DNA from: Clostridia bacterium
GTDB taxonomy: Bacteria; Bacillota; Clostridia; Oscillospirales; CAG-272
Assembly (NCBI GenBank): GCA_017502915.1
Contig: JAFVUB010000003.1
Span: forward strand, 1 to 64,000
Direction: 5' to 3'
DNA: 64,000 nucleotides
The notes under the pieces are model-generated. The model searched no databases, was not told the origin of the DNA, and was given only the letters and a program-made list of their open reading frames with translations. Made by a program: the position numbers and the translations under genes. Positions 8,829 through 17,019 of the stretch are shown one piece after another (the stretch's first letter is position 1; the number at the start of each line of letters is the position of its first letter).

Positions 8829-9710
8829 CTAAACCACGAATTCCGGGGGTATCAAAGCTTGAAACCCACCGGCACTTGACAATAATTCTACCGGAGCAAA
8901 AAGCGCCTCGACCTCGTGGGCGTCCTCACCGGGTAAGCTGACGGTCAAACGGTCGGGAGACATGGCAAACAGCATACCTCCGCCTATCGCGGTTCTTGAC
9001 GGAACCAACCTCAAACGCCGAGCCGAGTCGGGCGGGAGGTCGGCAAGTAAGGAGGCGTCCTTGCGCCTCACGGCGCGCACCAATGCATCGGGAAGTGCTC
9101 GCTGAACCGATGCAAGATCGGCGATAACGACGCTTTTTCCGCTAACGGGATCGCGAACAAGATTTCCGCTGTCACAAATGGCGGCAAGACGTACGGTCTT
9201 TCCCGCATAAGTTATTTCTATATCGGCGCTCCGTTCACTCTGCTTTTGACGAAGAAAGCGTCCGCTTGCCAGCGTTGCGATGCCGGACGCCGCCGCTAAA
9301 AGTGCAAAAAACCAAACCGGCATACCGTCACCGCTCTCGTTTATCGAGCCGAGCGGAAGACCGAGAAGGTTCAGCATATTGAAGATGGCGGTCATCATAC
9401 CCCCAAGCGCTACAGACACCCCAACGTACGCCAAGGACGCGATCGAAAAGCTGACGGCGCGTACCTTTTTGCCGACAAAAACGATCAAGCACATGGCGAG
9501 TCCCGCGCCGATGTCGCAGACAAGCTCAAGCGGAGGAACTACAGCTGCCATAAGTATTCCGACGGCGTAAACTCCGCCGAATATGGACGCCAAGAGCGTC
9601 CGTATAGGGGGGAGCTTGCGATGAAGTAGCTTGGCCGTTATGTAAAAGCAAAGATAGTCCATGCTGAAATTTATTAAAAACAAAAGATCGGCGTAAACCG
9701 TCTGCCCCAT
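8829..9710 (-). CDS. spoIIGA: sigma-E processing peptidase SpoIIGA
   Basis: 293 residues from ATG 9710 with GGAGGT upstream. Opening MGQTVYADLLFLINFSMDYL and about five N-terminal membrane segments (to about 150) match SpoIIGA. The cytosolic domain has AICDSGNLVRDPVSGKSV, whose DSGN holds the catalytic aspartate of this aspartic-type protease. In the mother cell it removes the sigma-E pro-sequence after a signal from SpoIIR. It forms an operon with sigE. Confidence 0.93.
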   Translation of the reverse strand: MGQTVYADLLFLINFSMDYLCFYITAKLLHRKLPPIRTLLASIFGGVYAVGILMAAVVPPLELVCDIGAGLAMCLIVFVGKKVRAVSFSIASLAYVGVSVALGGMMTAIFNMLNLLGLPLGSINESGDGMPVWFFALLAAASGIATLASGRFLRQKQSERSADIEITYAGKTVRLAAICDSGNLVRDPVSGKSVVIADLASVQRALPDALVRAVRRKDASLLADLPPDSARRLRLVPSRTAIGGGMLFAMSPDRLTVSLPGEDAHEVEALFAPVELLSSAGGFQALIPPEFVV

Positions 9711-9728
9711 GTCCTCACCTCCGCAACA

Positions 9729-9764
9729 ATTATACACGCGGCGATACAAAAAAAATGTCACAAA
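9729..9764 (-). promoter_or_regulatory. possible Spo0A-dependent promoter of spoIIGA-sigE
   Basis: Minus strand: TATAAT (9734-9729) with TTTGTGACA (9764-9756) about 22 bp upstream. A 22-bp spacer with a TTGACA-like box overlapped by a 0A-box is known for Bacillus spoIIG. The box here is imperfect, so confidence is low. Confidence 0.3.
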
Positions 9765-9779
9765 CCGACGGATACGAAT

Positions 9780-9822
9780 AAAAATAAAAAAGAAAGTGAG
9801 CGCCCCAAAGAGGCGCTCACTT
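9780..9822 (-). terminator. terminator of spoVT
   Basis: Stem AAGTGAGCGCC (9794-9804) with GGCGCTCACTT (9812-9822). In the minus-strand transcript it is followed by a U-rich tract at 9793-9780. Confidence 0.85.
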
Positions 9823-9825
9823 AAG

Positions 9826-10374
9826 TCAGCTTTCGAGCTGACGGCCGAGAAAACCGGCGGCTGTCTGTATCAGCTTGGCTTCGAGATCCGAGTTCAGCTC
9901 GGACGGGCGAGACCCGTCTGACATTGAGGCAACGCAGCCAATGATATCACCCTCGGTCAATATCGGCATAGCACAGCTGACGTGGTAGGTCGACTGATCG
10001 ACGGTAGCCTGAAGACGGTCGTTCCCTTCCTTCCAACAGTAAAGAGAGCGAGCGTTTATCAGCTTTTCAAGCTCGGGAGAAAGACGCTTCTCGGCAAACT
10101 CACGGCGAGGCAGACCGGAGCTGGCGATAACGGCGTCGCGATCGCAGATGATGACAGACATATTGCAGGTCTTGTGAAGGGTTTCGGCGTACTGAGCGGC
10201 GAACTCAGCGAGCTCGCCGATGGGCGAATACTTTTTGAAGATGACCTCGCCCTCGCGGTCGGTGTATATTTCGAGAGGATCGCCCTCTCTGATGCGCATA
10301 GTTCTTCTGATCTCCTTCGGTATAACGACACGTCCGAGGTCGTCGATACGGCGCACGATTCCTGTTGCTTTCAT
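9826..10374 (-). CDS. spoVT: stage V sporulation protein T (AbrB-family regulator)
   Basis: 182 residues. The N-terminal AbrB swapped-hairpin domain (about 1-50) begins MKATGIVRRIDDLGRVVIPK; the C-terminal GAF-like domain (about 55-180) includes SVIICDRDAVIASSG and a conserved SCAMPILTEGDIIGCV segment. SpoVT is a sigma-G-dependent forespore regulator of spore coat, cortex and germination genes. Length and domain order match the family. It is monocistronic with its own terminator. No clear sigma-G promoter was seen in the AT-rich upstream region. Confidence 0.93.
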   Translation of the reverse strand: MKATGIVRRIDDLGRVVIPKEIRRTMRIREGDPLEIYTDREGEVIFKKYSPIGELAEFAAQYAETLHKTCNMSVIICDRDAVIASSGLPRREFAEKRLSPELEKLINARSLYCWKEGNDRLQATVDQSTYHVSCAMPILTEGDIIGCVASMSDGSRPSELNSDLEAKLIQTAAGFLGRQLES

Positions 10375-10821
10375 ATATATTTGTACCTTTCCTGTTTATC
10401 GTTTTAATGCATTGGCGTTTCATTGATATTATTTGCAAATTAAACGATATTATCCCAAGAAATCAAATATAAAAAAATTAACCAAAAAAGCAAAAAGTTA
10501 ATATCCCCACGGAAAGACCATCGATCCCTCGGTCTTAAAAAATTTAATTATAGGTAACGACATATCGTGTTTCTTTGAAATATTTATATAAAATCGGTTA
10601 AATATCAATTGCCGGTAAAGATTATGAAAAGATGTGCGGAAACTTGACACAAATGATTGTTTGTGATATGCTATAACAGTGAAATTATATGTAGCAAAAC
10701 GGTGATAATAAAGTTATGCTCCGAGGAAAGCAGCAGGACTGACAGATAAGGTATGTTGATACCGATTTGCTCTTTTACCGCGTTTGGCTTTAACGATATT
10801 TAGATAACAGAGGCAACAGTA
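10375..10821. other. long intergenic region between divergent spoVT and flippase genes
   Basis: 447 bp without a supported gene. It holds the spoVT upstream region, one clear plus-strand promoter (10644-10672), and a roughly 145-nt leader containing a small GGTAT/ATACC hairpin near 10749-10763. No recognised riboswitch class. Confidence 0.5.
10644..10672 (+). promoter_or_regulatory. sigma-A promoter of surface-polymer operon
   Basis: TTGACA (10644-10649), 17-bp spacer, TATGCT (10667-10672). Confidence 0.7.
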
Positions 10822-12069
10822 ATGGCTGAAAACAAGAAAAAAGTTTTACTGAAAAACACAATAATGCTATATATATTAACGTTTTCCAACTATTTGTTGA
10901 GCTTTATCGTCGTTCCGTATGAAACGCGAGTTTTGGGGCCTGAGGCATACGGCCTTATTGGTTTGGCAACGTCTATAATGGTATATTTTCAACTTTTTAT
11001 AGATTTTGGTTTTTTGATATCTGCCACGGAGGAGGTGGCAAACAGCCGTGAAAACAAGCAAAAGCTTTCGCTGATTTTCTCGTCGGTTACGATCAACAAG
11101 CTGATTTTGTCGCTTATATCCTTGGCGGTGCTTCTGGTTCTTTGCTTCTCTATATCGAGATGGCGAGAGCATATACTGTTTTTGATGCTGTTTTGTCTAT
11201 CGACCGCTATTGGTTCTCTTCTTCCGGACTATATGTACAGAGGAATAGAACGAATGGGAACTATCACAGTTAGGACCATTCTTATAAAGCTGTTCTTTAC
11301 GTTGATGATATTTATCCTTGTCAAGGAGCCGAAAGACTATATATACATTCCGATCCTGAACGTTATCGGCAATTTAGGCGCTTTGATCGCAACGTATATA
11401 CATTTGCGTTCTATGGATATAAAATTCACCTCTTGCAGGTTGAAAGATATATTATCCAGAATGAAAACGTCGTCTATCTTTTTTATGTCCAGAATCGCTT
11501 CCACCGCATATACGGCTGCAAACACCATTATTTTGGATTTTTTGTCCGGAGGCGCTATGACGGGCTTCTATACTTCTGCCGACAAGCTGGTCTCCACCGC
11601 AAAAAACGGCATCTCTCCCATATCGGACAGCCTATATCCGTATATGGTCAAAAACAAGGATTTCAAGCTTATTAAAAAGGTAATATTGGTATTGGAGCCG
11701 ATAATCATTCTGGGTTGCGCGATACTGTTTATCTGGGCAAATCCGATATGTATATGGTTGTTTGGTGACGAATACGGTTATGTGGGCGACGTTTTAAGGA
11801 CTATGCTGCCGGCGGTTGTGTTCATTCTGCCCAGCTATATACTCGGCTTCCCGGTTTTGGGCGCTATGGGTATGAACAAGCACGCAAACTATTCGGTTAT
11901 AGTCGGCTCGTGTATTCATATTGTCAACCTGTTGGTTATGTATTTTGCCGGTGTGATGAACATTATTACACTTGGATTTGCGACTTCGGTTGCGGAAGGA
12001 ATAGTTCTTATTTACAGAATTATTGTCGTTATTAAAAACAAGGATAAGCTGAGGAACGGCATACGATGA
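10822..12069 (+). CDS. Wzx-type polysaccharide flippase (MOP/PST family)
   Basis: 415 residues, hydrophobic throughout with about 12 membrane segments. The opening NTIMLYILTFSNYLLSF with VPYETRVLGPEAYGLIG is typical of RfbX/Wzx lipid-linked oligosaccharide flippases. The predicted role is moving an undecaprenyl-linked repeat unit or teichoic-type precursor across the membrane. It overlaps the next gene by 4 bp. Only three polymer genes are present here, so assembly enzymes must be encoded elsewhere or the product is simple. Confidence 0.88.
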   Translation: MAENKKKVLLKNTIMLYILTFSNYLLSFIVVPYETRVLGPEAYGLIGLATSIMVYFQLFIDFGFLISATEEVANSRENKQKLSLIFSSVTINKLILSLISLAVLLVLCFSISRWREHILFLMLFCLSTAIGSLLPDYMYRGIERMGTITVRTILIKLFFTLMIFILVKEPKDYIYIPILNVIGNLGALIATYIHLRSMDIKFTSCRLKDILSRMKTSSIFFMSRIASTAYTAANTIILDFLSGGAMTGFYTSADKLVSTAKNGISPISDSLYPYMVKNKDFKLIKKVILVLEPIIILGCAILFIWANPICIWLFGDEYGYVGDVLRTMLPAVVFILPSYILGFPVLGAMGMNKHANYSVIVGSCIHIVNLLVMYFAGVMNIITLGFATSVAEGIVLIYRIIVVIKNKDKLRNGIR

Positions 12070-13217
12070 GGATTTTGAAGAAGTGCTTAAAGGGCGCGCG
12101 CGTTGTACTCACATGGCTTGTCAGCTCTCTTTTTCCGATCGACAACAAAAAGATCGTGCTTTCAAGCTATTACGGAAGAGGATATGGAGACAATCCAAAA
12201 TATATAGCCGAAGAGCTTATAAAGCTCGGCAAAGATCTGAAAATAATTTGGCTCGTTAAAGATGAGAAGGACGCTGTAACGCTTCCGGCTGGGATTTGCG
12301 GAGTTAAGACGTATAGCACAAAAGGTATTTTTCATCTTTGCACCGCAAAGGTTTGGGTCGACAACTGCCGGAAGGGGTTTCTGCTCTTCAAAAGAAAAAA
12401 ACAGATATATATACAAACCTGGCACGGCTTTGCACTTAAGCGTATCGAAAAAGACGTTGAAAGCGCCTTGGACCGGGGATACGTAAGAGGTGCAAAAAGG
12501 GACTCGAAATATATTGATTATATAATCTCCGACAGTGAGTTTATGACCAATATCTATAAGAGCGCTTTCTGGTATGATAAAGAAATCAAGCAATGGGGCT
12601 CTCCGAGAAACGATATCGTAATAAGCGGTGACGAAAACGTAAAGGATAAGGTTTTCGGCTTCTTTGGTCTGAGTGACGATACAATGACCGTGTTATATGC
12701 TCCCACCTTCCGTGTCGATATGTCCATTGAGGCGTATTCCTTGGATTATGAAAGAGCCAGACGCGTTTTCGAAAAAAGATTTAATAAAAAAGTTGTAATT
12801 TTGGTGCGTCTTCATCCAAACGTTGTGGAGAAATCGGAAAATTTGGCTTTCGACGGTCAAATTATAAACGCATCGTACTATCCCGATATGCAAGAACTCT
12901 TGAGCTCGTGCGACGTTGTTATAAGCGACTATTCGTCCCTTATGTTTGATTTCGCTTTGTCTCGAAAGCCGTGCTTTCAGTTTGCAACCGATATAGATGA
13001 CTATAAGAATGACAGGAATTTTTATTTCGAGATAAACAACCTTCCCTTCCCGTTGGCTCAAAGCAACGATGAGCTGGAGTCTCGCGTTGAAGAGTTTGAC
13101 CAGGTCTCGTATTTGGAAAAGCTAAATGAGTTCTACGATTCCGTGGGCATGGTCATAAAGGGAGACGCGGCTGCTAAATGTGCAGAGCTTATCTGCGAAA
13201 GCTGCAAGGACGTTTAA
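12066..13217 (+). CDS. CDP-glycerol glycerophosphotransferase family protein (TagB/TagF-like)
   Basis: 383 residues. Has the Glyphos_transf hallmarks: WVDNCRKG, IYIQTWHGFALKRI, DYIISDSEF, VLYAPTFR and SDYSSLMFDFAL. These enzymes transfer polyol phosphate from CDP-glycerol or CDP-ribitol to a lipid-linked or polymer acceptor at the cytoplasmic membrane. The length fits a single-domain TagB-like primase/transferase rather than a TagF polymerase. The start overlaps the flippase stop (ATGA). The donor is plausibly made by the SDR-cytidylyltransferase fusion 34 bp downstream. Confidence 0.88.
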   Translation: MRILKKCLKGARVVLTWLVSSLFPIDNKKIVLSSYYGRGYGDNPKYIAEELIKLGKDLKIIWLVKDEKDAVTLPAGICGVKTYSTKGIFHLCTAKVWVDNCRKGFLLFKRKKQIYIQTWHGFALKRIEKDVESALDRGYVRGAKRDSKYIDYIISDSEFMTNIYKSAFWYDKEIKQWGSPRNDIVISGDENVKDKVFGFFGLSDDTMTVLYAPTFRVDMSIEAYSLDYERARRVFEKRFNKKVVILVRLHPNVVEKSENLAFDGQIINASYYPDMQELLSSCDVVISDYSSLMFDFALSRKPCFQFATDIDDYKNDRNFYFEINNLPFPLAQSNDELESRVEEFDQVSYLEKLNEFYDSVGMVIKGDAAAKCAELICESCKDV

Positions 13218-13251
13218 GTAAACAGATATTTATAAATATCCGGAGGATATA

Positions 13252-14418
13252 ATGAAAAAGGCGTTAATTGTAGGTGGAAACAGCGGAATAGGTCTTTCCA
13301 TTTGCAAAAATATGTTAAGCAGATATGATCACTTATATATAGTTGGCAAGGAAGAGGTGTGCGTACAGGCCCTCCCCGATAATTTCAGGAGAGAGTTTGA
13401 AGAAAAAACATCGTTTTATAAAGTCAATTTTGCAAACGACGATCTTTCTGTTTTTGACGGCATTACCGATATAGAAGCCTTGGTTATCACGGCAGGGTTC
13501 GGTCGTGTTTCCCTCTTCGAAGATCTTACCGAAGCAGAGATAAAAAATCTTATGAACGTGAATTTCAATTCTATCGTTCGTATCATAAAAAAATACTATC
13601 ACAGGATCAAGTCGGATCGACCTTTTTACACCGCTGTGATGGGGTCTGTCGCGGGGCACGTGTCGTCGCCCTATTTCAGCGTTTACGGCGCTGCAAAAGC
13701 GGGACTTTGCAGATTTATAGAGAATATAAATATTGAGCTAAAAGCCGCCGGATATCAAAATAGAATTTTAGACGTTTCACCCGGAGCCCTTAAGGGAACC
13801 GCTTTTAACGGCGGCGAAAACGATCTTTCGCTGGTTGATGACCTTGCTTGCCGTTTGATAAAGAAAATGTATGCTCGGGAAACTTTATATATCCCGCAAT
13901 ACGACGAGGTATATAAGCACGTTATTGAGAGGTATCAAACCGATCCCGAGGGCTTTGGAGACGATAGCTACCGTTATAAAAAAGAAAGCGGAAGGATCTC
14001 GAATAAGCCTCAGGTGGTCGTGGGATATCTTTCGGGCACTTTTGATCTGTTCCATATAGGGCACTTAAACTTGCTACGGCGCGCCAAAGAACAGTGCGAT
14101 CATTTGATAGTCGGTGTGCATAACAGCGGCGCATGGAAGGGCAAAGAAACCTTCATTCCCTTTGAAGAACGTTGCGAGATAATAAAAAGCATACGGTTTG
14201 TCGATAAAGTTGTTGAATCCCCGGATGAAGACAGCGACGCGTGGAATATATATCACTTTGATAAGCTGTTTGTCGGCTCCGATTATAAAGGCACGGAACG
14301 CTTCAAAAGATACGAAGAAATATTTAAGGACAAGGTTGAGATCGTGTATTTCCCTTATACCAAGGGCACGAGCAGCACACAGCTGAGAGATATAATTGCT
14401 GAAAAAAAGTGCAAATGA
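13252..14418 (+). CDS. fusion: SDR oxidoreductase + TagD-type glycerol-3-phosphate cytidylyltransferase
   Basis: 388 residues with ribosome-binding site CGGAGG. Residues 1 to about 225 are a short-chain dehydrogenase: nucleotide-binding VGGNSGIGLS, TAGFG, and catalytic Ser plus YGAAK. Residues about 255-388 are a nucleotidyltransferase: GYLSGTFDLFHIGHLNLL with the HxGH motif, then GSDYKG and TKGTSSTQLR, matching TagD. TagD makes CDP-glycerol from CTP and glycerol-3-phosphate. The attached SDR probably reduces a keto-sugar phosphate or triose to the polyol phosphate. CDP-ribitol enzymes such as Bcs1 have an SDR fused to an IspD-type domain in the reverse order, so this arrangement differs. The actual polyol is unknown. 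Confidence 0.85.
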   Translation: MKKALIVGGNSGIGLSICKNMLSRYDHLYIVGKEEVCVQALPDNFRREFEEKTSFYKVNFANDDLSVFDGITDIEALVITAGFGRVSLFEDLTEAEIKNLMNVNFNSIVRIIKKYYHRIKSDRPFYTAVMGSVAGHVSSPYFSVYGAAKAGLCRFIENINIELKAAGYQNRILDVSPGALKGTAFNGGENDLSLVDDLACRLIKKMYARETLYIPQYDEVYKHVIERYQTDPEGFGDDSYRYKKESGRISNKPQVVVGYLSGTFDLFHIGHLNLLRRAKEQCDHLIVGVHNSGAWKGKETFIPFEERCEIIKSIRFVDKVVESPDEDSDAWNIYHFDKLFVGSDYKGTERFKRYEEIFKDKVEIVYFPYTKGTSSTQLRDIIAEKKCK

Positions 14419-14458
14419 TTTTTTATTAACGCTGAATTTTGCCATGACAAAAAAGAAA

Positions 14459-14499
14459 GACCCGACCTCGAGTCGACTGACTTGGGGTCGGGTCATTTT
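14459..14499 (+). terminator. terminator of surface-polymer operon
   Basis: GACCCGACC (14459-14467) and GGTCGGGTC (14486-14494), extended inside by AGT/ACT pairs, followed by ATTTTG; also usable by the convergent S1-domain gene. Confidence 0.8.
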
Positions 14500-14501
14500 G
14501 A

Positions 14502-15458
14502 TTAAACGGTATCGTCAAATACGGTTTCTATGATGCGCGGCGAGCTTTTGGGTGAGTATACCCAGCGATCGATATGAGTTACCTTTCGGTCAACGAAGTA
14601 TTTGAACGAGTCGGGCGGCGGGGCGTCGTTGCCGCTTGAGTCGACCAGAACGAGCTTTATCTTCATTCGCTCGGGAAGTATGCTCTTTATGTATACCGCG
14701 ACTCTCTGCCCCGGACGAGGCGGCGGGTCTCCCTCGCGAAGCTCGGCGAGTCCTGCAAGATTCGGCGCAAGCTCAACGAAAACGCCGTAGCTCTCAACGC
14801 TTCGAACGATACCCGCAACCGTTTGCCCTGCTTCAAAGGCGGCGGCGTTCTCCTCCCAGCTGCCGAGAAGCTCTCGCATTGAAACGAGTATCTTGTGTGT
14901 GCTGTGGTCTATCGAACGAATCACGCATCTGATGTTCATTCCGCAATAAAGTCTATCCCGCGGGTGCGAGATCCTTGATACCGATATGCTGTCTATCGAC
15001 AAAAGCGAGGGCAATCCGCATCCAATGTCAAGAAATGCGCCGAAGGTCTCAAGGTGAGTGACCTTCGCGTCGATTATATCGCCGGGGCAAAGATCTCTCA
15101 GTTGGTTTCTATAACATTCCTCCTGCGCATCGCGGCGCGAAAGACGGTAAAACTCGCCCTTTGAATCGAAATCCCGTCCCAACACCTTGAAGCAGACCGG
15201 CTTTCCAACGCGCGTTATTATAGCTATGTCTTTTGTGGGTTGACCCGACGGGTCGTAGGAGACTTCGCTTCTTTCTATAATGCCGCGCGTGCCGTAAAGG
15301 TCAATATGAAGTCTCATCGAGCCGTCGCAGAGCTGAGCCACGCCTTCAAGCGTTCTTCCCTGCGCGGCGGCTCGGTCAAGTCCATCGGGAGATGAGGTAA
15401 GCTCACGGTTTTCGGGAGTGGATATAAGAGATCCTTCGGGGGCGTATTTGTTTTTCAT
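14502..15458 (-). CDS. S1-domain RNA-binding protein (ribosomal S1-like)
   Basis: 318 residues from ATG 15458 with AAGGAAGG upstream. A divergent first S1-like segment (about 33-95) is followed by two clear S1 OB folds: GDIIDAKVTHLETFGAFLDI (about 124-200) and GQTVAGIVRSVESYGVFVEL (about 212-275). It resembles the short S1-like proteins of Clostridia that bind mRNA at or near the ribosome. The frame stays open for about 66 codons upstream, but that part is low-complexity and lacks a ribosome-binding site. Exact role unproven. Confidence 0.75.
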   Translation of the reverse strand: MKNKYAPEGSLISTPENRELTSSPDGLDRAAAQGRTLEGVAQLCDGSMRLHIDLYGTRGIIERSEVSYDPSGQPTKDIAIITRVGKPVCFKVLGRDFDSKGEFYRLSRRDAQEECYRNQLRDLCPGDIIDAKVTHLETFGAFLDIGCGLPSLLSIDSISVSRISHPRDRLYCGMNIRCVIRSIDHSTHKILVSMRELLGSWEENAAAFEAGQTVAGIVRSVESYGVFVELAPNLAGLAELREGDPPPRPGQRVAVYIKSILPERMKIKLVLVDSSGNDAPPPDSFKYFVDRKVTHIDRWVYSPKSSPRIIETVFDDTV

Positions 15459-15649
15459 TGTTGCTATTCCTTCCTTTGTTTTGATCTGTAACAATGTTAT
15501 GAGAGGGCGCGCGGCGTTATGACAGAGCCAAAAGCAAAAAAGCGTTCCCGATGGACGAGCAAGCAGGAGCAAAAAGGCGCAAAAACAAAGAAAATGCGAG
15601 AAATAGGGCTGTTTTTTTGAAAAAAGTTGATTTTTTTTGAAAAAAGCTA

Positions 15650-15678
15650 TTGACAAGCCAAAACGAGTATGCTATAAT
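15650..15678 (+). promoter_or_regulatory. sigma-A promoter of rplM-rpsI
   Basis: TTGACA (15650-15655), 17-bp spacer, TATAAT (15673-15678). Just upstream, 15611-15646 holds two near-identical T7GA6G-type A/T tract units that may act as an UP-like element. Confidence 0.85.
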
Positions 15679-15722
15679 AACCGAGCTTGAAAAAAACAAG
15701 ATACATTTTTTGGAGGATTACT

Positions 15723-16151
15723 ATGTCAACTTACATGGCAAAAGTCAATGAAGTCGAGCGCAAATGGTACATTCTCGATGCAGCCGGAAAGCCGATGGGT
15801 AGAACCGCAGTTGCCGCCGCGAACATTCTTCGCGGTAAGCATCGCGCTGAGTACACCCCCGGTGTTGACTGCGGCGAGTTCGTTATCATCATCAACGCCG
15901 ACAAGGCTGTTCTGACCGGCAACAAGCTGCAGGACAAATACTACTATCATCACTCGGGTTACGTCGGCGGAATGAAGAAGATCCAGTACAAGACTCTCAT
16001 GGCCGAGCGTCCTGAATTCGCAATGGAGCAGGCTGTCAAGGGCATGCTTCCCAAGAACACCATTGGTAGAAAGTCGCTGACCCGTCTTAAGGTCTATGCC
16101 GGCGACGCTCACAAGCAGGCGGCCCAGAAGCCCGAAGCTTACGAGTTTTAA
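15723..16151 (+). CDS. rplM: 50S ribosomal protein L13
   Basis: 142 residues from ATG 15723, ribosome-binding site GGAGG. Opening [20 protein letters not shown], then [17 protein letters not shown] and [21 protein letters not shown] are diagnostic. Early-assembling 23S rRNA-binding protein. Operon with rpsI as in most bacteria; the 24-bp gap holds an AAGGAAGG site. Confidence 0.98.
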   Translation: MSTYMAKVNEVERKWYILDAAGKPMGRTAVAAANILRGKHRAEYTPGVDCGEFVIIINADKAVLTGNKLQDKYYYHHSGYVGGMKKIQYKTLMAERPEFAMEQAVKGMLPKNTIGRKSLTRLKVYAGDAHKQAAQKPEAYEF

Positions 16152-16175
16152 TCTGAGAAAGGAAGGTAACAGAAT

Positions 16176-16577
16176 ATGTACGAAAGCTCGGTGCCTTATT
16201 TCTACGGAACAGGCAGAAGAAAGAAATCCATCGCCCGCGTTCGCATAATTCCCGGAAGCGGCGTTATCACCATCAACGGACGTGACATTGACGATTACTT
16301 TGGTCTTGAGACCCTCAAGCTGATCGTTAACCAGCCCTTCGGTGTCACCGGAACTGCCGGTAAGTTCGACATTATCGCCAACGTTAAGGGTGGCGGTATC
16401 TCGGGTCAGGCAGGCGCAATCCGCCACGGTCTTTCCCGTGCCCTTCTCCAGGCTGACGAGAACTATCGTCCTGCCCTCAAGGCCGCAGGTCTTCTGACCC
16501 GTGACCCCAGAATGAAGGAAAGAAAGAAATACGGACTCAAGGCCGCTCGTCGCGCCAGCCAGTTCTCCAAGAGATAA
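16176..16577 (+). CDS. rpsI: 30S ribosomal protein S9
   Basis: 133 residues, with [18 protein letters not shown] and the universal C-terminal SKR tail that reaches the P-site tRNA. Slightly longer N-terminus than average. Its last codons and stop (TCC AAG AGA TAA) lie inside a 15-bp sequence repeated at 18349-18363, showing that an integrative element used the 3' end of rpsI as its attachment site without altering the protein. Confidence 0.98.
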   Translation: MYESSVPYFYGTGRRKKSIARVRIIPGSGVITINGRDIDDYFGLETLKLIVNQPFGVTGTAGKFDIIANVKGGGISGQAGAIRHGLSRALLQADENYRPALKAAGLLTRDPRMKERKKYGLKAARRASQFSKR

Positions 16578-16579
16578 TT
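16565..16579 (+). repeat. attL-like direct repeat copy in rpsI
   Basis: CTCCAAGAGATAATT spanning the rpsI stop codon. Identical to 18349-18363; the identity stops at both edges (T versus A before, C versus A after). Confidence 0.75.
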
Positions 16580-16608
16580 CGTGCCTTACGGCAATTATTT
16601 CGATATAC

Positions 16609-16636
16609 AAAAAGCTCTGCAATGCAGAGCTTTTTG
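16609..16636 (+). terminator. terminator of rplM-rpsI (element-proximal copy)
   Basis: AAAGCTCTGC, loop AAT, GCAGAGCTTT, then T-rich TTGTTGTTT. It resembles the terminator at 18380-18413 just beyond the right repeat, as if the element brought its own rpsI 3' flank. Confidence 0.85.
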
Positions 16637-16752
16637 TTGTTTCCGAGCACCTCGGTCATTGCAACACCGAAATCACCTCTAATATCTACGTTCACATTTT
16701 CAAAGAATACAAAGCCAAGATGGCTGAATCTATCGAGCACGATTTGCTTTGA
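16636..16752 (+). pseudogene. tyrosine recombinase (integrase) C-terminal relic
   Basis: The frame ending at TGA 16750-16752 reads VVSEHLGHCNTEITSNIYVHI followed by FKEYKAKMAESIEHDLL. LGHxxxxxTxxxYxH is the box II region of phage-type integrases, including the HxxR-downstream His and a Tyr-containing YVH block. Only about the last 37 codons remain, starting immediately after the terminator. The relic supports past site-specific integration at rpsI. Confidence 0.75.
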
Positions 16753-16755
16753 TCA

Positions 16756-16790
16756 AAAAGGGCGGTTCAACTTGCGTTGAGCCGTCTTTT
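16756..16790 (+). terminator. hairpin/terminator after integrase relic
   Basis: GGCGGTTCAA and TTGAGCCGTC (two G-U pairs) around a 6-nt loop, flanked by A-rich and TTTT sequence. Confidence 0.65.
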
Positions 16791-16821
16791 CTATATATTT
16801 CAACAATATCAGCTATTCTAA

Positions 16822-16850
16822 TTGACAAAACGCTCTAAATGTGGTATAAT
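16822..16850 (+). promoter_or_regulatory. sigma-A promoter of element cargo gene
   Basis: TTGACA (16822-16827), 17-bp spacer, extended -10 TGG-TATAAT (16845-16850). Confidence 0.85.
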
Positions 16851-16856
16851 ACACTC

Positions 16857-16996
16857 GCTACACATCTTAATATACCCTTTACAAGGGGGAATACTATTTT
16901 GGTAAAAATGTATTCTCTCTCCCTTTGTGATGGGTAGATGTGTAGCAACATTGAGAGGTACGTTTTTCGTGCGTCTCTCGATGAGACGCACTTTTT
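16857..16996 (+). promoter_or_regulatory. structured 5' leader with terminator/antiterminator choice
   Basis: A 10-bp helix CTACACATCT (16858-16867) / AGATGTGTAG (16936-16945) encloses inner hairpins, including GAATAC/GTATTC extended by G-rich/C-rich strands. Downstream is an intrinsic terminator, GTGCGTCTC (16969-16977) / GAGACGCAC (16983-16991) plus TTTTT. The segment GAGAGGTACG before it can pair with CGTGCGTCTCTC, which would break the terminator. This is the layout of a riboswitch or attenuator. The ligand or inducer is unknown; I match it to no known class. Confidence 0.6.
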
Positions 16997-17019
16997 ATTC
17001 ATTTCAGGAGGAAAAGAAA

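Noticed and set aside
10679..10821. Riboswitch in the leader of the surface-polymer operon
   Set aside because: Only one small hairpin is seen; no conserved riboswitch core and no terminator before the start codon.
15726..16622. 298-codon open frame on the minus strand across rplM and rpsI
   Set aside because: It lies entirely opposite two canonical ribosomal protein genes and has no ribosome-binding site or domain signal.
16537..16740. 67-codon minus-strand frame near the integrase relic
   Set aside because: It is antisense to the integrase C-terminus; the plus-strand reading gives the recognisable LGHxxxxxTxxxYxH pattern.
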